A stretch of 64,000 bases of DNA from Candidatus Contubernalis alkalaceticus. GTDB taxonomy: Bacteria; Bacillota; Dethiobacteria; SKNC01. Location: the NCBI RefSeq assembly GCF_022558445.1, contig NZ_CP054699.1, positions 390,001 through 454,000 on the forward strand. The letters run 5' to 3'. Of the stretch, positions 1 through 12,354 are shown piece by piece (the stretch's first letter is position 1; each line of letters begins with the position of its first letter). The translations under genes and the position numbers were made by a program. The notes under the pieces were generated by a model that saw nothing but the letters and a program-made list of their open reading frames with translations, had not been told where the DNA came from and searched no databases.

Positions 1-1
1 A

Positions 2-2179
2 AGCAGCAGGATCAGCTGTCGTTTTAAACATGAAGTTTTGACCAAGCCTGCTCAGGAAATTGACTACATGGATGTTTCACCAAAACAATTGGTCAGTGTG
101 GCTACTGCGCTGATTCCATTTTTGGAAAATGATGATGCCAACCGGGCTCTTATGGGTTCTAATATGCAGCGGCAGGCAGTTCCTTTGATGCAGACGGAGG
201 CACCTCTGGTAGGAACAGGGATGGAGTATAAGGCGGCCAAGGATTCTGGTGTGGTGGTTATATCCCGTTCCAATGGAGAAGTATTCAGAGTCACTGCAGA
301 TGAGATCGTTATTAAAAGGGATGATGAACTGGACTCCCGGATCATCAACGGGAGGACGGGAGAAATATTTGACAGTCCAGAGTTAACAGCCCGGTTAGGC
401 AAGGGGCTGGATATGTATAAATTGCAAAAGTTTAAAAGGTCTAACCAAGGTACCTGCATGAACCAGAAGCCCTTTGTACGAAAAGGCCATCGGGTAGAGG
501 AGGGCGATGTGATTGCTGATGGCCCCTGCACCGATTTTGGAGAACTGGCATTAGGCCGGAACATCTTGGTTGCTTTTATGCCTTGGGAGGGCTATAACTA
601 TGAAGATGCTATTTTACTCAGTGAAAAGGCTGTAAAAGAGGATGTGTTTACCTCCATACATATTGAAGAATACGAGGCGGAAGCCAGGGATACCAAACTG
701 GGGCCGGAGGAAATAACCCGGGATATTCCAAATGTGGGGGAAGAAGCGTTGAAGGACTTGGATGAGAGGGGCATTATCCGCTCTGGAGCGGAAGTCAGGG
801 CTGGAGATATTCTGGTGGGGAAAGTGACCCCCAAGGGAGAGACGGAACTTACTGCCGAAGAAAGGCTGCTGCGGGCCATATTTGGTGAAAAGGCCCGGGA
901 AGTCAGGGATACCTCTTTGAGGGTTCCCCATGGTGAATCCGGTATGGTTGTGGATGTGAAGGTGTTTGCCCGGGAAGCAGGAGACGAACTTCCCCCCGGA
1001 GTAAATGAACTGGTCAGGGTTTACGTAGCTCAAAAAAGAAAAATATCAGAAGGGGATAAGATGGCCGGCCGCCATGGCAACAAAGGGGTTATCGCCAGAA
1101 TCATGCCGGAGGAGGATATGCCCTTCCTACCTGACGGCAGGCCTGTGGAAATCGTGTTGAATCCATTGGGAGTGCCCTCCCGGATGAATATAGGACAGGT
1201 GTTGGAAGCACACCTGGGTTGGGCGTCTAAAGCCCTGGGCATTCATATGGCCTCTCCGGTTTTTGATGGTGCCAATGAGGATGACGTGTTTGAATGTCTG
1301 AGAGAAGCTAAATATTCTGACACCGGAAAAACTACTCTCTATGACGGTAGGACCGGTGAACCATTTGATAATGAGGTTGCTGTAGGTTATGTTTACATGC
1401 TCAAACTGGCTCATTTAGTGGATGATAAAATACACGCTCGTTCCACGGGGCCATATTCCCTGGTAACCCAACAGCCCCTGGGCGGGAAAGCTCAATTTGG
1501 GGGCCAGAGGTTTGGAGAGATGGAGGTTTGGGCTTTGGAGGCCTACGGTGCCGCCTATACCCTACAGGAAATACTGACGGTAAAGTCTGATGATGTAATA
1601 GGCCGGGTGAAAACTTATGAGGCCATTGTAAAGGGAGAAAATATTCCGGAACCTGGAGTTCCGGAGTCATTTAAGGTTTTAGTAAAGGAACTGCAGTCCC
1701 TGGGAATGGACGTTAAGGTATTCAGTGAAGAGGCCGGAGAAATTCCTATCCGTGAGGAGGAAGAGGAAGAAATAACTGATTTGAAAGAAGAACTGGAAAT
1801 TGATATTGAGGGTAAGGAACGGGAAGACCAAGAAGATGATGACCATGAAGACATAGATAATCTGGAAGACGAAGATAGTACAGAGGAAGAAATAGATGAT
1901 GCTCTTATTAAAGTGGTATCCCTGGATGATCCAGAAATAACCAATGAGCTGGATGATGTAGAATTTGATTTGGATGATGAAGATTCATTTGATATACCTG
2001 AGGATGATGAAGACGAAGACTATCTAGTTGAACCACGACGAAAGAAGAAAAACAGATTTAAAGAGGAATATATAGAAGATAAATTGGATGAAGATCTTGA
2101 TGAAGATCTTGATGAAGATATCGATGAAGATGAAGATTTTGATGAAGATGAAGGCCTGGAAGAAGACGAAGATATTTAA
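2..2179 (+). CDS. rpoB: RNA polymerase beta subunit, 5'-truncated by window edge
   Basis: Encodes the C-terminal 725 residues of RpoB. The frame is open from base 2, so the start lies outside the window. The conserved blocks [24 protein letters not shown] and [16 protein letters not shown] are all visible; they belong to the active-site and clamp-contacting part of beta. The rifampicin pocket lies mostly upstream and cannot be judged. Odd: family homology ends near base 1750, and about 140 residues follow that are almost all Asp/Glu. This tail has one basic island (RRKKKNRFK, about 2036-2062) and a tandem DEDL-type repeat (about 2087-2140). rpoC follows after 28 bases, as in other Firmicutes. 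The identity is certain; the tail's role is unknown. Confidence 0.97.
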   Translation, partial: SSRISCRFKHEVLTKPAQEIDYMDVSPKQLVSVATALIPFLENDDANRALMGSNMQRQAVPLMQTEAPLVGTGMEYKAAKDSGVVVISRSNGEVFRVTADEIVIKRDDELDSRIINGRTGEIFDSPELTARLGKGLDMYKLQKFKRSNQGTCMNQKPFVRKGHRVEEGDVIADGPCTDFGELALGRNILVAFMPWEGYNYEDAILLSEKAVKEDVFTSIHIEEYEAEARDTKLGPEEITRDIPNVGEEALKDLDERGIIRSGAEVRAGDILVGKVTPKGETELTAEERLLRAIFGEKAREVRDTSLRVPHGESGMVVDVKVFAREAGDELPPGVNELVRVYVAQKRKISEGDKMAGRHGNKGVIARIMPEEDMPFLPDGRPVEIVLNPLGVPSRMNIGQVLEAHLGWASKALGIHMASPVFDGANEDDVFECLREAKYSDTGKTTLYDGRTGEPFDNEVAVGYVYMLKLAHLVDDKIHARSTGPYSLVTQQPLGGKAQFGGQRFGEMEVWALEAYGAAYTLQEILTVKSDDVIGRVKTYEAIVKGENIPEPGVPESFKVLVKELQSLGMDVKVFSEEAGEIPIREEEEEEITDLKEELEIDIEGKEREDQEDDDHEDIDNLEDEDSTEEEIDDALIKVVSLDDPEITNELDDVEFDLDDEDSFDIPEDDEDEDYLVEPRRKKKNRFKEEYIEDKLDEDLDEDLDEDIDEDEDFDEDEGLEEDEDI

Positions 2180-2207
2180 TTAAATTTGGAAGGGAGAGTA
2201 ATAGCCC

Positions 2208-5200
2208 TTGTTCGATGTTAATAACTTTGATGCTATAAAGATTGGGTTGGCTTCCCCTGGGCAGATCAGGGAATGGTCCCGGGGAGAAGTTAAAAAGCCG
2301 GAGACCATTAACTACAGGACCTTAAAGCCGGAACGGGAGGGGCTTTTCTGTGAGAAAATATTTGGCCCTCAGCGGGATTGGGAATGTCACTGTGGTAAAT
2401 ACAAAAGGGTCCGATATAAAGGGATTGTGTGCGATCGGTGTGGGGTAGAAGTAACCCGGTCTAAAGTGCGTCGGGAAAGAATGGGACACATTGAACTGGC
2501 TGCACCTGTTTCCCATATTTGGTATTTCAAAGGGATTCCCAGTCGCCTCGGCCTCCTTCTGGATATGTCTCCCCGGGCTCTGGAAAAGATTTTATACTTT
2601 GCAGCTTACGTGGTTATAGATGCCGGTGAAAGCGGTTTGACTAAAAAGCAGCTGCTTACAGAGACAGAATACCGGGAACTTTTAGAACAGCATAGTCAGC
2701 TGATTAAGGCAGGCAAAGGGTTCAGGGCTGAAATGGGAGCAGAAGCTATTAAAAAGCTTCTGGAAGAAATTGATTTAGAACAGCTTTCCAAAGAGCTTCG
2801 GGCAGAATTGAGGTCAACCACCGGGCAGAAGAGAATCAGGGCGGTGCGCCGCCTGGAGGTGGTAGAGGCATTCCGTAAATCGGGCAACTCTCCATATTGG
2901 ATGGTCCTGGATGTTATTCCGGTTATTCCACCGGATCTGCGGCCTATGGTTCAGCTGGATGGAGGTAGATTCGCTACTTCAGATTTAAATGACCTTTACC
3001 GCAGGGTGATTAACCGGAACAACCGCTTAAAAAGATTGTTAGATTTGGGTGCCCCGGATATTATCGTGCGCAATGAAAAGAGGATGCTTCAAGAGGCTGT
3101 GGATGCCTTGATCGATAATGGCCGCCGGGGAAGGCCGGTAACAGGGCCGGGAAATCGTCCCTTGAAATCTTTAAGCGATATGTTAAAAGGTAAGCAGGGC
3201 CGCTTTCGTCAGAATCTGCTGGGAAAACGGGTGGATTACTCAGGACGGTCCGTAATCGTGGTGGGGCCGGAATTAAAGATGTACCAGTGTGGTTTGCCTA
3301 AAGAAATGGCTCTGGAGTTATTTAAACCTTTTGTTATGAAAAAATTGGTCAATGACGGTTTAGCCCATAACATAAAAAGCGCTAAGCGCATGGTAGAAAA
3401 GGTTAAACCTGAGGTTTGGGATGTCCTGGAGGAAGTTATTAAGGACCATCCGGTGCTGTTGAACCGGGCGCCTACACTACACCGCTTGGGGATTCAAGCG
3501 TTTGAACCGGTGCTGGTTGAGGGAAGGGCTATCCAAATCCATCCTTTAGTTTGTACTGCTTACAACGCTGATTTTGACGGAGACCAAATGGCCGTTCATG
3601 TTCCTCTGTCTGCAGAGGCTCAGGCGGAAGCCAGGCTTCTTATGCTTTCCGCCCATAATATCTTGAATCCCAAGGATGGTGCTCCGGTGACCACCCCTAC
3701 ACAGGATATGGTTTTAGGTTGTTACTATCTGACCATAGAAAAAGAAGGGGCTAAAGGTGAAGGTAAGCGTTTCCTCCATCCTCAGGAGGCTATTTTGGCC
3801 TTTCATACGGGAGTAATTGACCTGCAGGCCAAAATTTGTGTTAATATTCGAGACTATAATAAAAAAATACAAAATATGAGCGATTCTTTAAACCAGGGAA
3901 CTGCTCCGATATACTTGATTACTACGGCGGGAAAACTGATTTTTAACGAAATTTTCCCTGAGGATTTTCCTTATATCAATTCCCATAATTTGGTTCAGGC
4001 TGTTTCTCAAGATGATATAATCTCTGAAAAAGGAGTAGATATCAGGGAAATAATTAAAATGAGGGAAACCAGGGATACTGTTAAAAAGGAGTTGTTAGGT
4101 AAGCTCATTGCCCTCTGTTTCCGCAAATATGGAAGTACTCGGACAGCGGAAATTTTAGACCATATGAAGAAATTGGGCTTTTCCTACGCTACTAAGGCCG
4201 GAGTTACCGTGGCTATTGCTGATATCATAATTCCGGAGGAAAAACCTGCTATAATTGGATCTTCAGAACAGGAGGTTCAAGTGATTGAAAAGGAGTTCAG
4301 GCGGGGCTTAATTACCGAGGATGAGAGGTACTCCCGGGTCATTTCTGTATGGACCAGGGCTCGGGAAAATGTTACCGAAGCTTTGATGAACAATCTAGAT
4401 CGTTTCAATCCTATATTTATGATGGCTCATTCCGGGGCTCGGGGTAATGTTGGACAGATTTCTCAGCTGGCGGGGATGCGGGGACTTATGGCAGACCCTA
4501 CCGGTCGGATCATTGACCTTCCTATTAAGGCTAATTTCCGAGAGGGCCTGACGGTGTTGGAATATTTTATCTCTACCCACGGGGCCAGAAAGGGACTGGC
4601 GGATACAGCTCTTAAGACGGCTGACTCCGGATATTTGACCCGAAGGCTGGTGGATGTATCCCAGGACGTAATTGTCCGGGAAGAGGACTGCGGCACTGAA
4701 AACGGTATAGAAGTCATGGAAATCAAAGACGGAAATGAAATCATTGAAGAGCTGGGTGAACGGTTAGTGGGTAGATATGTCATTGAGGATATTATTCATC
4801 CCCAGACCGGTCAGGTTATTGTGAAGAAGAATCATTTGATAGACGAAGAAAAAGGCGATGAAATTATAAAAAGCGGGTTGAAACAGCTGAATATCCGCTC
4901 GGTTTTGACCTGCCGCTCCCGATATGGTGTGTGTGTTAAATGCTATGGCCGGAATCTGGCCACCGGGATGATTGTGGAAATCGGTGAATCCGTAGGGATT
5001 ATAGCTGCCCAGTCTATTGGTGAACCGGGGACTCAGCTTACCATGCGTACCTTCCATACCGGGGGTGTAGCCGGGGATGATATTACCCAGGGTCTCCCCA
5101 GGATTGAAGAACTTTTTGAAGCCAGGAAACCAAAAGGATTGGCTATTATCAGTGAGATCGAAGGGACTGTGGAAATCAGAGAGGCCAGAAACAAGAGAGA

Positions 5201-5888
5201 AGTTAAGGTGATGCCTCAGTATGGTGAGCCCAAAGTATATAATGTCCCTTACGGAGCCAGGTTGAAAGTTGCTAACGGAGATAATATCTCTGCCGGGACG
5301 GAATTAACAGAGGGCTCCATCAATCCCCATGACCTTTTGAAAGTAAAAGGGCCCCGGGGTGTACAGCTTTATTTGCTGCAGGAAGTGCAGAGGGTTTACA
5401 AGTTCCAGGGAGTGGATATCAACGATAAGCATATTGAAATTATAATCCGGCAGATGCTGAAAAAAGTGAAGGCAGAGGATTCCGGGGATACAGACCTGCT
5501 GCCGGGAGGTCTGGTGGATGTCTTCCAATTTGAGGATGTGAATCGGGAAGTAGAGGAGCAAGGAGGTCAGCCTGCTTCAGCCCGTTCGGTTCTGCTGGGT
5601 ATAACCAAGGCGTCTCTGGCTACGGATTCTTTCTTGTCAGCTGCCTCATTCCAGGAAACCACCAGGGTGCTCACCGAGGCTGCCATCAAGGGCCGGGTAG
5701 ATCCCCTGTTAGGGTTGAAAGAAAACGTGATTATAGGTAAACTGATTCCAGCAGGGACAGGGATGTCCAGGTACCGGAATATTCGAATCAGGATACCTGA
5801 GCAGGAACAGGATGTGTTGACGGAGGTAATTCCAGAAGAAGAAACTGTGGAAAGCCCTGCAGAAATGGTTGACAACACGACTGTGTGA
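2208..5888 (+). CDS. rpoC: RNA polymerase beta' subunit
   Basis: Full-length RpoC, 1226 residues. It starts at TTG 2208 behind AAGGGAGAG, and the N-terminus [10 protein letters not shown] matches the family. The N-terminal zinc ribbon has C60, C62, C75 and C78. The catalytic magnesium loop NADFDGDQ has Asp455, Asp457 and Asp459. The second zinc site uses C828, C902, C909 and C912. The trigger-loop region (TMRTFHTGG) is intact. With RpoB and RpoA it forms the polymerase core. It is co-transcribed after rpoB and followed at 76 bases by the small L7Ae-family gene. The C-terminus is acidic but short, unlike the RpoB tail. Confidence 0.98.
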   Translation: MFDVNNFDAIKIGLASPGQIREWSRGEVKKPETINYRTLKPEREGLFCEKIFGPQRDWECHCGKYKRVRYKGIVCDRCGVEVTRSKVRRERMGHIELAAPVSHIWYFKGIPSRLGLLLDMSPRALEKILYFAAYVVIDAGESGLTKKQLLTETEYRELLEQHSQLIKAGKGFRAEMGAEAIKKLLEEIDLEQLSKELRAELRSTTGQKRIRAVRRLEVVEAFRKSGNSPYWMVLDVIPVIPPDLRPMVQLDGGRFATSDLNDLYRRVINRNNRLKRLLDLGAPDIIVRNEKRMLQEAVDALIDNGRRGRPVTGPGNRPLKSLSDMLKGKQGRFRQNLLGKRVDYSGRSVIVVGPELKMYQCGLPKEMALELFKPFVMKKLVNDGLAHNIKSAKRMVEKVKPEVWDVLEEVIKDHPVLLNRAPTLHRLGIQAFEPVLVEGRAIQIHPLVCTAYNADFDGDQMAVHVPLSAEAQAEARLLMLSAHNILNPKDGAPVTTPTQDMVLGCYYLTIEKEGAKGEGKRFLHPQEAILAFHTGVIDLQAKICVNIRDYNKKIQNMSDSLNQGTAPIYLITTAGKLIFNEIFPEDFPYINSHNLVQAVSQDDIISEKGVDIREIIKMRETRDTVKKELLGKLIALCFRKYGSTRTAEILDHMKKLGFSYATKAGVTVAIADIIIPEEKPAIIGSSEQEVQVIEKEFRRGLITEDERYSRVISVWTRARENVTEALMNNLDRFNPIFMMAHSGARGNVGQISQLAGMRGLMADPTGRIIDLPIKANFREGLTVLEYFISTHGARKGLADTALKTADSGYLTRRLVDVSQDVIVREEDCGTENGIEVMEIKDGNEIIEELGERLVGRYVIEDIIHPQTGQVIVKKNHLIDEEKGDEIIKSGLKQLNIRSVLTCRSRYGVCVKCYGRNLATGMIVEIGESVGIIAAQSIGEPGTQLTMRTFHTGGVAGDDITQGLPRIEELFEARKPKGLAIISEIEGTVEIREARNKREVKVMPQYGEPKVYNVPYGARLKVANGDNISAGTELTEGSINPHDLLKVKGPRGVQLYLLQEVQRVYKFQGVDINDKHIEIIIRQMLKKVKAEDSGDTDLLPGGLVDVFQFEDVNREVEEQGGQPASARSVLLGITKASLATDSFLSAASFQETTRVLTEAAIKGRVDPLLGLKENVIIGKLIPAGTGMSRYRNIRIRIPEQEQDVLTEVIPEEETVESPAEMVDNTTV

Positions 5889-5964
5889 TGGTAAACTAAT
5901 GGAGTGTGTATTTTTGCTTTCTGTTACTTCCTTAGTAAGGTTACAGTTTTAAGGAGGGAAAGAA

Positions 5965-6216
5965 ATGACATTGGAACGTTTGCAGGGGGCCGTCAAAACA
6001 GTAATTGGTACCAAGCAGACAATGAAAGCTGTTAAAAACCATGAAGCTAAATTAGTTTTTGTAGCTCTAGATGCGGAAAACAGGGTCACCAGGCCTGTTC
6101 AGGATCTATGCAATGAACATAATATTGAGATTGTAGAAATACCCCTGATGGATGAGCTGGGAAAAGCCTGTGGTATTAAAGTGGGCGCAGCTATGGTTGC
6201 TATTTTGAGAGATTAG
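5965..6216 (+). CDS. rplGB: L7Ae-family K-turn RNA-binding protein
   Basis: An 83-residue L7Ae/L30e/S12e-family protein, the counterpart of Bacillus YbxF/RplGB, which binds kink-turn RNA. Family features are the N-terminal helix TKQTMKAVKN, the hydrophobic strand LVFVALDAE and the closing block IKVGAAMVAIL. ATG 5965 lies behind AAGGAGGG. Its place between rpoC and rpsL is the standard Firmicutes position. A hairpin with a short T run follows it and may act as an attenuator before rpsL. Confidence 0.9.
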   Translation: MTLERLQGAVKTVIGTKQTMKAVKNHEAKLVFVALDAENRVTRPVQDLCNEHNIEIVEIPLMDELGKACGIKVGAAMVAILRD

Positions 6217-6222
6217 GCATCC

Positions 6223-6250
6223 AGGGGCCGAAATATCAGGCCCCTTTTAT
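6223..6250 (+). terminator. Hairpin with T run between rplGB and rpsL
   Basis: Arms AGGGGCC (6223-6229) and GGCCCCT (6239-6245) pair perfectly over a 9-base loop and are followed by TTTTAT. This is a weak intrinsic terminator or attenuator that could partly uncouple rpoBC from the str operon. Confidence 0.6.
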
Positions 6251-6297
6251 ATTTAAGCTTTTGTCAAGAATTTTAGTTTACTGGAAGGAGGTGCATT

Positions 6298-6669
6298 ATG
6301 CCTACCATAAGTCAACTGGTAAGAAAGGGAAGACGGGTGATAAAGAAAAAATCAACGTCTCCGGCTTTAGAAGAATCCCCCCAAAAGAGGGGTGTATGCA
6401 CCAGGGTATCCACAACTACTCCCAAGAAGCCTAACTCTGCTCTGAGAAAAATCGCCAGGGTTCGGCTCACCAACGGAATGGAAGTGACTGCTTATATCCC
6501 CGGTGTGGGCCATAACCTGCAGGAACACTCAGTGGTCTTGGTAAGGGGCGGAAGGGTGAAAGACCTGCCTGGAGTTAGATACCATTTAGTCAGAGGAGCC
6601 CTAGACTCTGCCGGGGTTGAAAACAGGGCAAAATCCCGCAGTAAATACGGTACCAAATTAAAGAAATAG
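6298..6669 (+). CDS. rpsL: 30S ribosomal protein S12
   Basis: S12, 123 residues, from ATG 6298 behind GGAAGGAGG. It sits in the decoding centre. The block [11 protein letters not shown] carries lysine at positions 43 and 44, the wild-type (streptomycin-sensitive) state at the classic resistance site, and [11 protein letters not shown] is present. It opens the str operon rpsL-rpsG-fusA-tuf, with rpsG 21 bases downstream. Confidence 0.98.
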   Translation: MPTISQLVRKGRRVIKKKSTSPALEESPQKRGVCTRVSTTTPKKPNSALRKIARVRLTNGMEVTAYIPGVGHNLQEHSVVLVRGGRVKDLPGVRYHLVRGALDSAGVENRAKSRSKYGTKLKK

Positions 6670-6690
6670 TGGGAAGGGAGGTAATGCTAA

Positions 6691-7161
6691 GTGCCTAGGA
6701 AAGGATCTGTACCAAAACGGGATGTATTAGCTGACCCTATTTATAACAGTAAGTTAGTTACCCGGTTTATTAATAAATTAATGTTGGATGGGAAAAGAGG
6801 CAAAGCCCAGGAAATTTTTTACTCTGCCCTGGATATTATAAAGGAAAAGGCAGGAAGGGAACCCATTGAGGTTTTTGAAGAAGCCATTAAGAATGTTGCA
6901 CCCGTTTTGGAGGTAAAACCCCGAAGGGTGGGTGGAGCCACTTATCAAGTGCCCCTGGAAGTGAGTCCAGACAGAAAAATGATTCTGTCTATACGCTGGT
7001 TGGTAGGGTATGCACGGGGTCGAGGGGAGAAAACCATGGCCCAAAGGCTGGCTGGGGAACTAATGGATGCCGCCAATTCCATGGGAACATCCTTTAAAAA
7101 GAAAGAAGACACCCATAAAATGGCTGAGGCCAACAAGGCTTTTGCCCATTATAGATGGTAG
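6691..7161 (+). CDS. rpsG: 30S ribosomal protein S7
   Basis: S7, 156 residues, from GTG 6691 behind GGGAGG. It begins [10 protein letters not shown] and carries the family blocks [13 protein letters not shown] and GGATYQVP. It nucleates assembly of the 30S head and contacts the E site. It is at normal length and in the normal place in the str operon. Confidence 0.98.
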   Translation: MPRKGSVPKRDVLADPIYNSKLVTRFINKLMLDGKRGKAQEIFYSALDIIKEKAGREPIEVFEEAIKNVAPVLEVKPRRVGGATYQVPLEVSPDRKMILSIRWLVGYARGRGEKTMAQRLAGELMDAANSMGTSFKKKEDTHKMAEANKAFAHYRW

Positions 7162-7197
7162 AATATTTCATACTTTTTTAGAAAGGGGGGATACTAG

Positions 7198-9273
7198 ATG
7201 CCAAGGCTGTTTGCACTAGAAAAAGTTAGAAATATAGGAATTATGGCCCATATTGATGCCGGAAAGACCACCACAACGGAACGCATCCTGTTTTATACAG
7301 GAAGGGTTCATCGTCTGGGGGAGGTACATGATGGAGCAGCTACCATGGACTGGATGGTCCAGGAGCAGGAAAGAGGCATTACTATAACCTCAGCCGCTAC
7401 CACCTGCATATGGAAGGATTTTCAGGTGAACATTATTGACACACCAGGCCACGTTGACTTTACTGTTGAGGTGGAAAGGGCTTTGCGGGTCCTGGATGGG
7501 GCCGTGGGAGTGTTTTGTGCTAAAGGCGGAGTTGAACCGCAGTCTGAAACCGTTTGGCGTCAGGCAGATAAGTATCGTGTTCCCCGAATTGCTTATATCA
7601 ACAAGATGGATATCATGGGTGCTGATTTTTTTAGTGTTCTAAATGCCATGCGGGAAAAGCTTAAAGCGAAAGTGCTGCCGCTGCAGATACCCATTGGAAG
7701 CGAAAGCTCTTTTAAAGGTTTTGTAGACCTTATTCGCTTAAAAGCCATCATTTATGTAGACGATTTAGGAACCAAAAGTGATGAATCGGAAATTCCTGAA
7801 GAGCTGAAGGAGTTGGCTTTGGAACACCGGGAAAAGATCCTGGAAACCTTGGCCGAACTGGACGAAGATATTATGGATAAGTATCTGGAGGGCAAAGAAA
7901 TTTCCATAGAAGATATTAAAAAAGCGATTCGCAAAACCACCATTGCCACACAACTGGTGCCGGTGCTCTGCGGTTCCTCTTATAAAAACAAAGGGGTACA
8001 GCCTCTGTTAGATTCGGTGGTAGATTATCTTCCATCTCCTGATGATATCGATGCTATCAAAGGATTTACCGAAGATAACCAGGAGGAAACTCTGCGGAAA
8101 TACTCTGACGATGAGCACTTTTCAGCTCTGAGTTTTAAGATTATGACTGATCCGTATGTAGGGAAACTTACTTTTATAAGGATTTATTCCGGTAGGCTTA
8201 CTACAGGTATGACCATTTACAATTCTACCAAGGGTAAAAAAGAAAGAGTTGGTAGAATATTGAGGATGCATGCCAACCACAGAGAAGAGGTAAAAGAAGT
8301 TTATACCGGGGACATAGTAGCCCTGGTGGGAATGCGCTTTACTTCTACAGGGGATACCCTGTGTGATGAAAAGGCACCGGTGCTTTTGGAAAATATTCAA
8401 TTCCCCGAACCGGTAATCGATGTGGCTATAGAGCCTAAGACCAAGGCAGACCAGGAAAAAATGTCCATATCCCTGCAGAAACTGTCGGAGGAGGATCCTA
8501 CTTTTAGGGCTTATACCGACGAGGAAACAGGTCAGATAATTATTTCCGGCATGGGTGAACTGCACCTGGAAATCATCATTGACCGCCTGCTGCGGGAGTT
8601 TCATGTGGATGCCAATGTGGGCAAACCCCAGGTAGCTTACAAAGAAACTATCCGAGGAAAAGTTAAGGTGGAAGGAAAGTTTGTCCGTCAATCCGGTGGA
8701 AGAGGCCAGTATGGCCATGTCTGGCTGGAACTGGAACCGCTAACAACGGGAAAAGGGTACGAATTTGAAGATAAGATTGTTGGGGGGAAAGTTCCCAGAG
8801 AATACATTCCTTCAGTGGATACCGGTGTAAAGGAAGCCATGACTAATGGTGTCCTGGCAGGTTATCCCGTGGTGGACGTTAAGGTTTCTTTGGTAGATGG
8901 TTCTTACCATGATGTGGATTCTTCAGATATGGCATTTAAAATTGCTGGATCTATGGCCTTTAAACAGGGGGTCCTAAAAGCAAAGCCGGCTCTTTTAGAG
9001 CCTATGATGAAAATTGAAGTGGTAATTCCTGAAGAATATATGGGGGATATTATGGGGGACGTAAGTTCACGCCGGGGTAGAATTGAAGGAATGGAGCCCC
9101 GGTCAGGATCCCAAGTAATTAAGGCCTTTGTTCCCCTGTCTGAGATGTTTGGTTATGCCACCACACTTCGTTCAAAGACCCAGGGAAGGGGAACCTATTC
9201 AATGGAATTTTCCTATTATGAAGAGGTGCCCAAATCTGTGGCCACAGAAATCATTGAGAAATACGGTTCTTAA
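7198..9273 (+). CDS. fusA: Elongation factor G
   Basis: EF-G, 691 residues, the translocation GTPase. G1 is AHIDAGKTT (residues 17-25), followed by DTPGHVDF (G3) and NKMD (G4). Domain IV contains [13 protein letters not shown] and domain [15 protein letters not shown] 7198 is behind AAAGGGGGG. All GTPase motifs are intact and the length is normal. It stands between rpsG and tuf. Confidence 0.98.
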   Translation: MPRLFALEKVRNIGIMAHIDAGKTTTTERILFYTGRVHRLGEVHDGAATMDWMVQEQERGITITSAATTCIWKDFQVNIIDTPGHVDFTVEVERALRVLDGAVGVFCAKGGVEPQSETVWRQADKYRVPRIAYINKMDIMGADFFSVLNAMREKLKAKVLPLQIPIGSESSFKGFVDLIRLKAIIYVDDLGTKSDESEIPEELKELALEHREKILETLAELDEDIMDKYLEGKEISIEDIKKAIRKTTIATQLVPVLCGSSYKNKGVQPLLDSVVDYLPSPDDIDAIKGFTEDNQEETLRKYSDDEHFSALSFKIMTDPYVGKLTFIRIYSGRLTTGMTIYNSTKGKKERVGRILRMHANHREEVKEVYTGDIVALVGMRFTSTGDTLCDEKAPVLLENIQFPEPVIDVAIEPKTKADQEKMSISLQKLSEEDPTFRAYTDEETGQIIISGMGELHLEIIIDRLLREFHVDANVGKPQVAYKETIRGKVKVEGKFVRQSGGRGQYGHVWLELEPLTTGKGYEFEDKIVGGKVPREYIPSVDTGVKEAMTNGVLAGYPVVDVKVSLVDGSYHDVDSSDMAFKIAGSMAFKQGVLKAKPALLEPMMKIEVVIPEEYMGDIMGDVSSRRGRIEGMEPRSGSQVIKAFVPLSEMFGYATTLRSKTQGRGTYSMEFSYYEEVPKSVATEIIEKYGS

Positions 9274-9351
9274 GAATGACAATCAATAAGGGTTAAATCC
9301 CTAACTATAATTCAATTAAAACCAAAAATAATATTTGGGAGGTATTAAAAA

Positions 9352-10554
9352 ATGGCAAAGGAAAAATACGAAAGGACAAAACCCCACGTAAACGTGGGAA
9401 CAATCGGACACGTTGACCATGGTAAGACTACTCTTACCGCAGCTATTACTCACTGTCTGTCCAATCAGGGATATGCTAAAAGGACGACTTTTGACGAAAT
9501 TGACAAGGCTCCGGAAGAAAGGGAGCGGGGAATCACTATTGCTACCGCTCATGTTGAGTATGAGACGGAAACCCGTCACTATGCCCACGTTGACTGTCCT
9601 GGACACGCCGACTATATCAAGAACATGATCACTGGTGCTGCCCAGATGGACGGTGCTATCATCGTAGTATCCGCAGCTGACGGCCCAATGCCCCAGACTC
9701 GGGAGCATATTTTGCTGGCCCGTCAGGTGGGGGTTCCTTACATTATTGTATTCTTGAACAAAGTTGATATGGTGGATGATGAAGAACTAATTGAACTGGT
9801 AGAGATGGAAGTCAGGGATCTCTTAAGCGATTATGAATTCCCTGGGGACGATACTCCTATTGTTCAAGGTTCTGCCCTTAAGGCTCTGGAATGCGGCTGC
9901 GGCGAAAGAGAATGTAAAGATTGTAAAGCAGTTTGGGAATTGATGGATGCCATCGATTCATTTATACCAAATCCTGAAAGGGATGTTGATAAGCCTTTCT
10001 TGATGCCTATTGAGGATGTTTTCACTATTACCGGACGGGGTACCGTTACTACCGGTAGAGTTGAGCGTGGCGCAGTAAAAACTGGTGATGAAGTAGAAAT
10101 TGTAGGTTTCGCCGAACGTTCCCGTAAGACTGTGGTAACCGGCGTGGAAATGTTCCGCAAAATCATGGACTATGCAGAAGCTGGCGATAACATCGGGACC
10201 CTGCTTCGGGGTATTGACCGGGAAGAAGTAGAAAGAGGTCAGGTTTTAGCGAAGCCTGGTTCCATTAACCCTCATACCAAGTATAAGGCGGAAGTGTATG
10301 TGCTGAAAAAAGAAGAGGGTGGAAGGCATACCCCGTTCTTTAATGGATACCGTCCCCAGTTCTACTTCCGTACCACTGACGTGACCGGTGTTACCACTCT
10401 GCCTGATGGCGTGGAAATGGTAATGCCTGGGGATAATGTAAATATGGATATAGAATTGATTACCCCCATCGCCATCGAAGAAGGGCTGCGCTTCGCCATT
10501 CGTGAAGGCGGCCGTACCGTAGGCGCCGGGGTGGTAACCGGAATCATCGAATAA
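9352..10554 (+). CDS. tuf: Elongation factor Tu with four-cysteine insert
   Basis: EF-Tu, 400 residues, delivers aminoacyl-tRNA to the ribosome. G1 is [10 protein letters not shown]3 is DCPGHADY and G4 is NKVD; the C-terminal barrel domains are complete. Odd: where most EF-Tu proteins have a short acidic loop after GSALKALE, this one has [13 protein letters not shown], with C181, C183, C188 and C191 spaced like a small metal-binding loop. I recall similar cysteine loops in other Clostridia, so this may be a lineage feature. ATG 9352 is behind GGGAGG. Confidence 0.97.
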   Translation: MAKEKYERTKPHVNVGTIGHVDHGKTTLTAAITHCLSNQGYAKRTTFDEIDKAPEERERGITIATAHVEYETETRHYAHVDCPGHADYIKNMITGAAQMDGAIIVVSAADGPMPQTREHILLARQVGVPYIIVFLNKVDMVDDEELIELVEMEVRDLLSDYEFPGDDTPIVQGSALKALECGCGERECKDCKAVWELMDAIDSFIPNPERDVDKPFLMPIEDVFTITGRGTVTTGRVERGAVKTGDEVEIVGFAERSRKTVVTGVEMFRKIMDYAEAGDNIGTLLRGIDREEVERGQVLAKPGSINPHTKYKAEVYVLKKEEGGRHTPFFNGYRPQFYFRTTDVTGVTTLPDGVEMVMPGDNVNMDIELITPIAIEEGLRFAIREGGRTVGAGVVTGIIE

Positions 10555-10640
10555 TATAGCTAAAGCTAGATACGACTGAAGAGGTATAAGAAAAGATAAT
10601 AAATCCAGCGGAAATACGTGATGAAGTAAAAGGTTGCCGT

Positions 10641-10674
10641 CCCTTCCCTAATGGAATAGGAACGGGTAATTTTT
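10641..10674 (+). terminator. Possible attenuator between tuf and rpsJ
   Basis: CCCTTCC (10641-10647) can pair with GGAACGGG (10659-10666) with one bulged base, followed by TAATTTTT. It lies in the 164-base gap separating the str block from the S10 cluster. The stem is imperfect, so the call is tentative; no clear promoter was seen in the gap. Confidence 0.35.
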
Positions 10675-10718
10675 ACGGAGCATGTCCGTTAATAAATCGG
10701 GCGATAAGGAGGAAAGAG

Positions 10719-11027
10719 ATGTCCAGGCAAAAAATTAGAATACGATTAAGGGCTTTTGACCATAACATTCTGGACCAGTCCGCCGGAAAAATTGTTGAAA
10801 CGGCGAAAAAAACCGGGGCTTCAGTTTCAGGTCCAGTGCCGCTTCCCACGGAGAAAAGCATATACACGGTTATTCGTGCCCCCCATAAATATAAGGATTC
10901 CCGTGAACAGTTTGAAATGCGGACCCACAAAAGGCTTATAGATATTATGGAACCTACACCGGGCACCATCGACGCACTGATGAGGTTGGACCTGCCGGCA
11001 GGGGTAGATATTGAAATCAAGCTGTAG
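10719..11027 (+). CDS. rpsJ: 30S ribosomal protein S10
   Basis: S10, 102 residues, from ATG 10719 behind AAGGAGG. It has the family blocks [16 protein letters not shown] and GPVPLPT, and it ends VDIEIKL. It forms part of the 30S head and, as NusE, can take part in antitermination. It is the first gene of the S10 cluster, with rplC following. Confidence 0.98.
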   Translation: MSRQKIRIRLRAFDHNILDQSAGKIVETAKKTGASVSGPVPLPTEKSIYTVIRAPHKYKDSREQFEMRTHKRLIDIMEPTPGTIDALMRLDLPAGVDIEIKL

Positions 11028-11067
11028 CTAATTCTCTAAATTAATCTTGACTGGGGAGGTGTACAAA

Positions 11068-11700
11068 ATGGAAAAAGCTATACTCGGCACAAAAGTTGGA
11101 ATGACCCAAATATTTGACCAAAAAGGTAATGTAATACCGGTAACGGTAATTAAGGCAGGACCCTGTATGGTAGTTCAAAAAAAGACCGAAGAGACAGACG
11201 GTTACAAGGCTCTTCAGGTGGGGTTTGAGGACCAGAAGGAAAAAAGATTGAACAAACCCAAATTAGGGCACTTTAAAAAAGCTGACGTAACTCCTAAGAA
11301 ATATCTTAAAGAACTGTCTCTCAGCAGTGTAGATGAATATGAAGTAGGACAGGAAATTAAGGCTGATATATTTAAGGCAGGAGACCTGGTGGATGTGACC
11401 GGAATTTCCAAAGGAAAAGGTTTTACCGGTTCTATAAAAAGGCACGGTCAAAGACGTGGACCTATGAGTCACGGTTCTCATTACCATAGAGGCCCTGGTT
11501 CCATGGGCTCTGTTGATGCTGCCAGGGTTTTTAAAGGTCGGCCGCTGCCTGGAAGGAAGGGCGGGGATCGGGTAACGGTCCAAAAGCTCTCGGTTGCCAA
11601 AGTTTACCCGGAAAAAGATCTTATTTTAATTCGAGGTTCAGTACCGGGTCCCAAGGGAGTTCTCCTGGTGGTAAAAGATACGGCAAAGAAGGACGGGTAA
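11068..11700 (+). CDS. rplC: 50S ribosomal protein L3
   Basis: L3, 210 residues, beginning [19 protein letters not shown] 11068 is chosen because GGGGAGGT ends eight bases upstream; an in-frame TTG at 11047 would place that site inside the coding region. L3 is an early assembly protein near the peptidyl-transferase centre. The conserved loop [13 protein letters not shown] is present. Confidence 0.97.
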   Translation: MEKAILGTKVGMTQIFDQKGNVIPVTVIKAGPCMVVQKKTEETDGYKALQVGFEDQKEKRLNKPKLGHFKKADVTPKKYLKELSLSSVDEYEVGQEIKADIFKAGDLVDVTGISKGKGFTGSIKRHGQRRGPMSHGSHYHRGPGSMGSVDAARVFKGRPLPGRKGGDRVTVQKLSVAKVYPEKDLILIRGSVPGPKGVLLVVKDTAKKDG

Positions 11701-11730
11701 CAACTTCAGGTAGGAAAGGAGGAATACATC

Positions 11731-12354
11731 ATGCCTAAGGTGGCGTTATACAATACACAAGGGGATCAAGTGGGAGAAGTTGATTTGAACCCGAGTATTT
11801 TTGATGTAGATGTAAATGAAACATTGATGCACAACGCAGTTTTAATGCACCTGGCCAACCGGCGGCAGGGCAATGCTTCCACCAAGACCCGAGCAGAAGT
11901 GCGGGGCGGTGGGCGAAAACCCTGGCGGCAAAAAGGCACGGGCAGGGCACGGCACGGTACTATTCGTTCTCCCCTCTGGGTTGGCGGTGGAATCACTTTC
12001 GGCCCTCATCCCAGAGATTTCGGCTATACCATGCCAAAGAAGGCTAAAAGGCTGGCCATTAAGTCAGCTTTGACCTCTAAAGTAAAATCAGGTTCATTAA
12101 AGATTCTGGAACAGTTGGGTTTTCAAGAACCTAAAACCAAAGAGATGGCCCAATTGCTGGGCAATTTGAAAGCACCAAAAAAAGTTTTGGTGGTAACCGG
12201 GGAACCAGACAACATGGTAGTTAAGTCAGCCAGAAATATACCCGGAGTCAAGATACTTCCGGCTTATCAATTAAATGTTTACGACATCTTGAATTGTGAG
12301 AATTTGATTTTAACCCAGGAGGCCGTAAATAGAGCTGAGGAGGTATTTTCTTGA
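11731..12354 (+). CDS. rplD: 50S ribosomal protein L4
   Basis: L4, 207 residues, lines the exit tunnel. The tunnel loop [19 protein letters not shown] is intact, which is the segment altered in macrolide-resistant mutants. ATG 11731 is behind AAAGGAGG. Its TGA stop shares a base with the ATG of rplW, implying translational coupling. In enterobacteria L4 represses its own operon; no equivalent leader was seen here. Confidence 0.97.
   Translation: MPKVALYNTQGDQVGEVDLNPSIFDVDVNETLMHNAVLMHLANRRQGNASTKTRAEVRGGGRKPWRQKGTGRARHGTIRSPLWVGGGITFGPHPRDFGYTMPKKAKRLAIKSALTSKVKSGSLKILEQLGFQEPKTKEMAQLLGNLKAPKKVLVVTGEPDNMVVKSARNIPGVKILPAYQLNVYDILNCENLILTQEAVNRAEEVFS

Noticed and set aside
1615-1944. Serine-rich minus-strand ORFs opposite the rpoB tail
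   Set aside because: They are antisense shadows of the Asp/Glu-rich codons (GAT, GAA) and have no binding site or family features.
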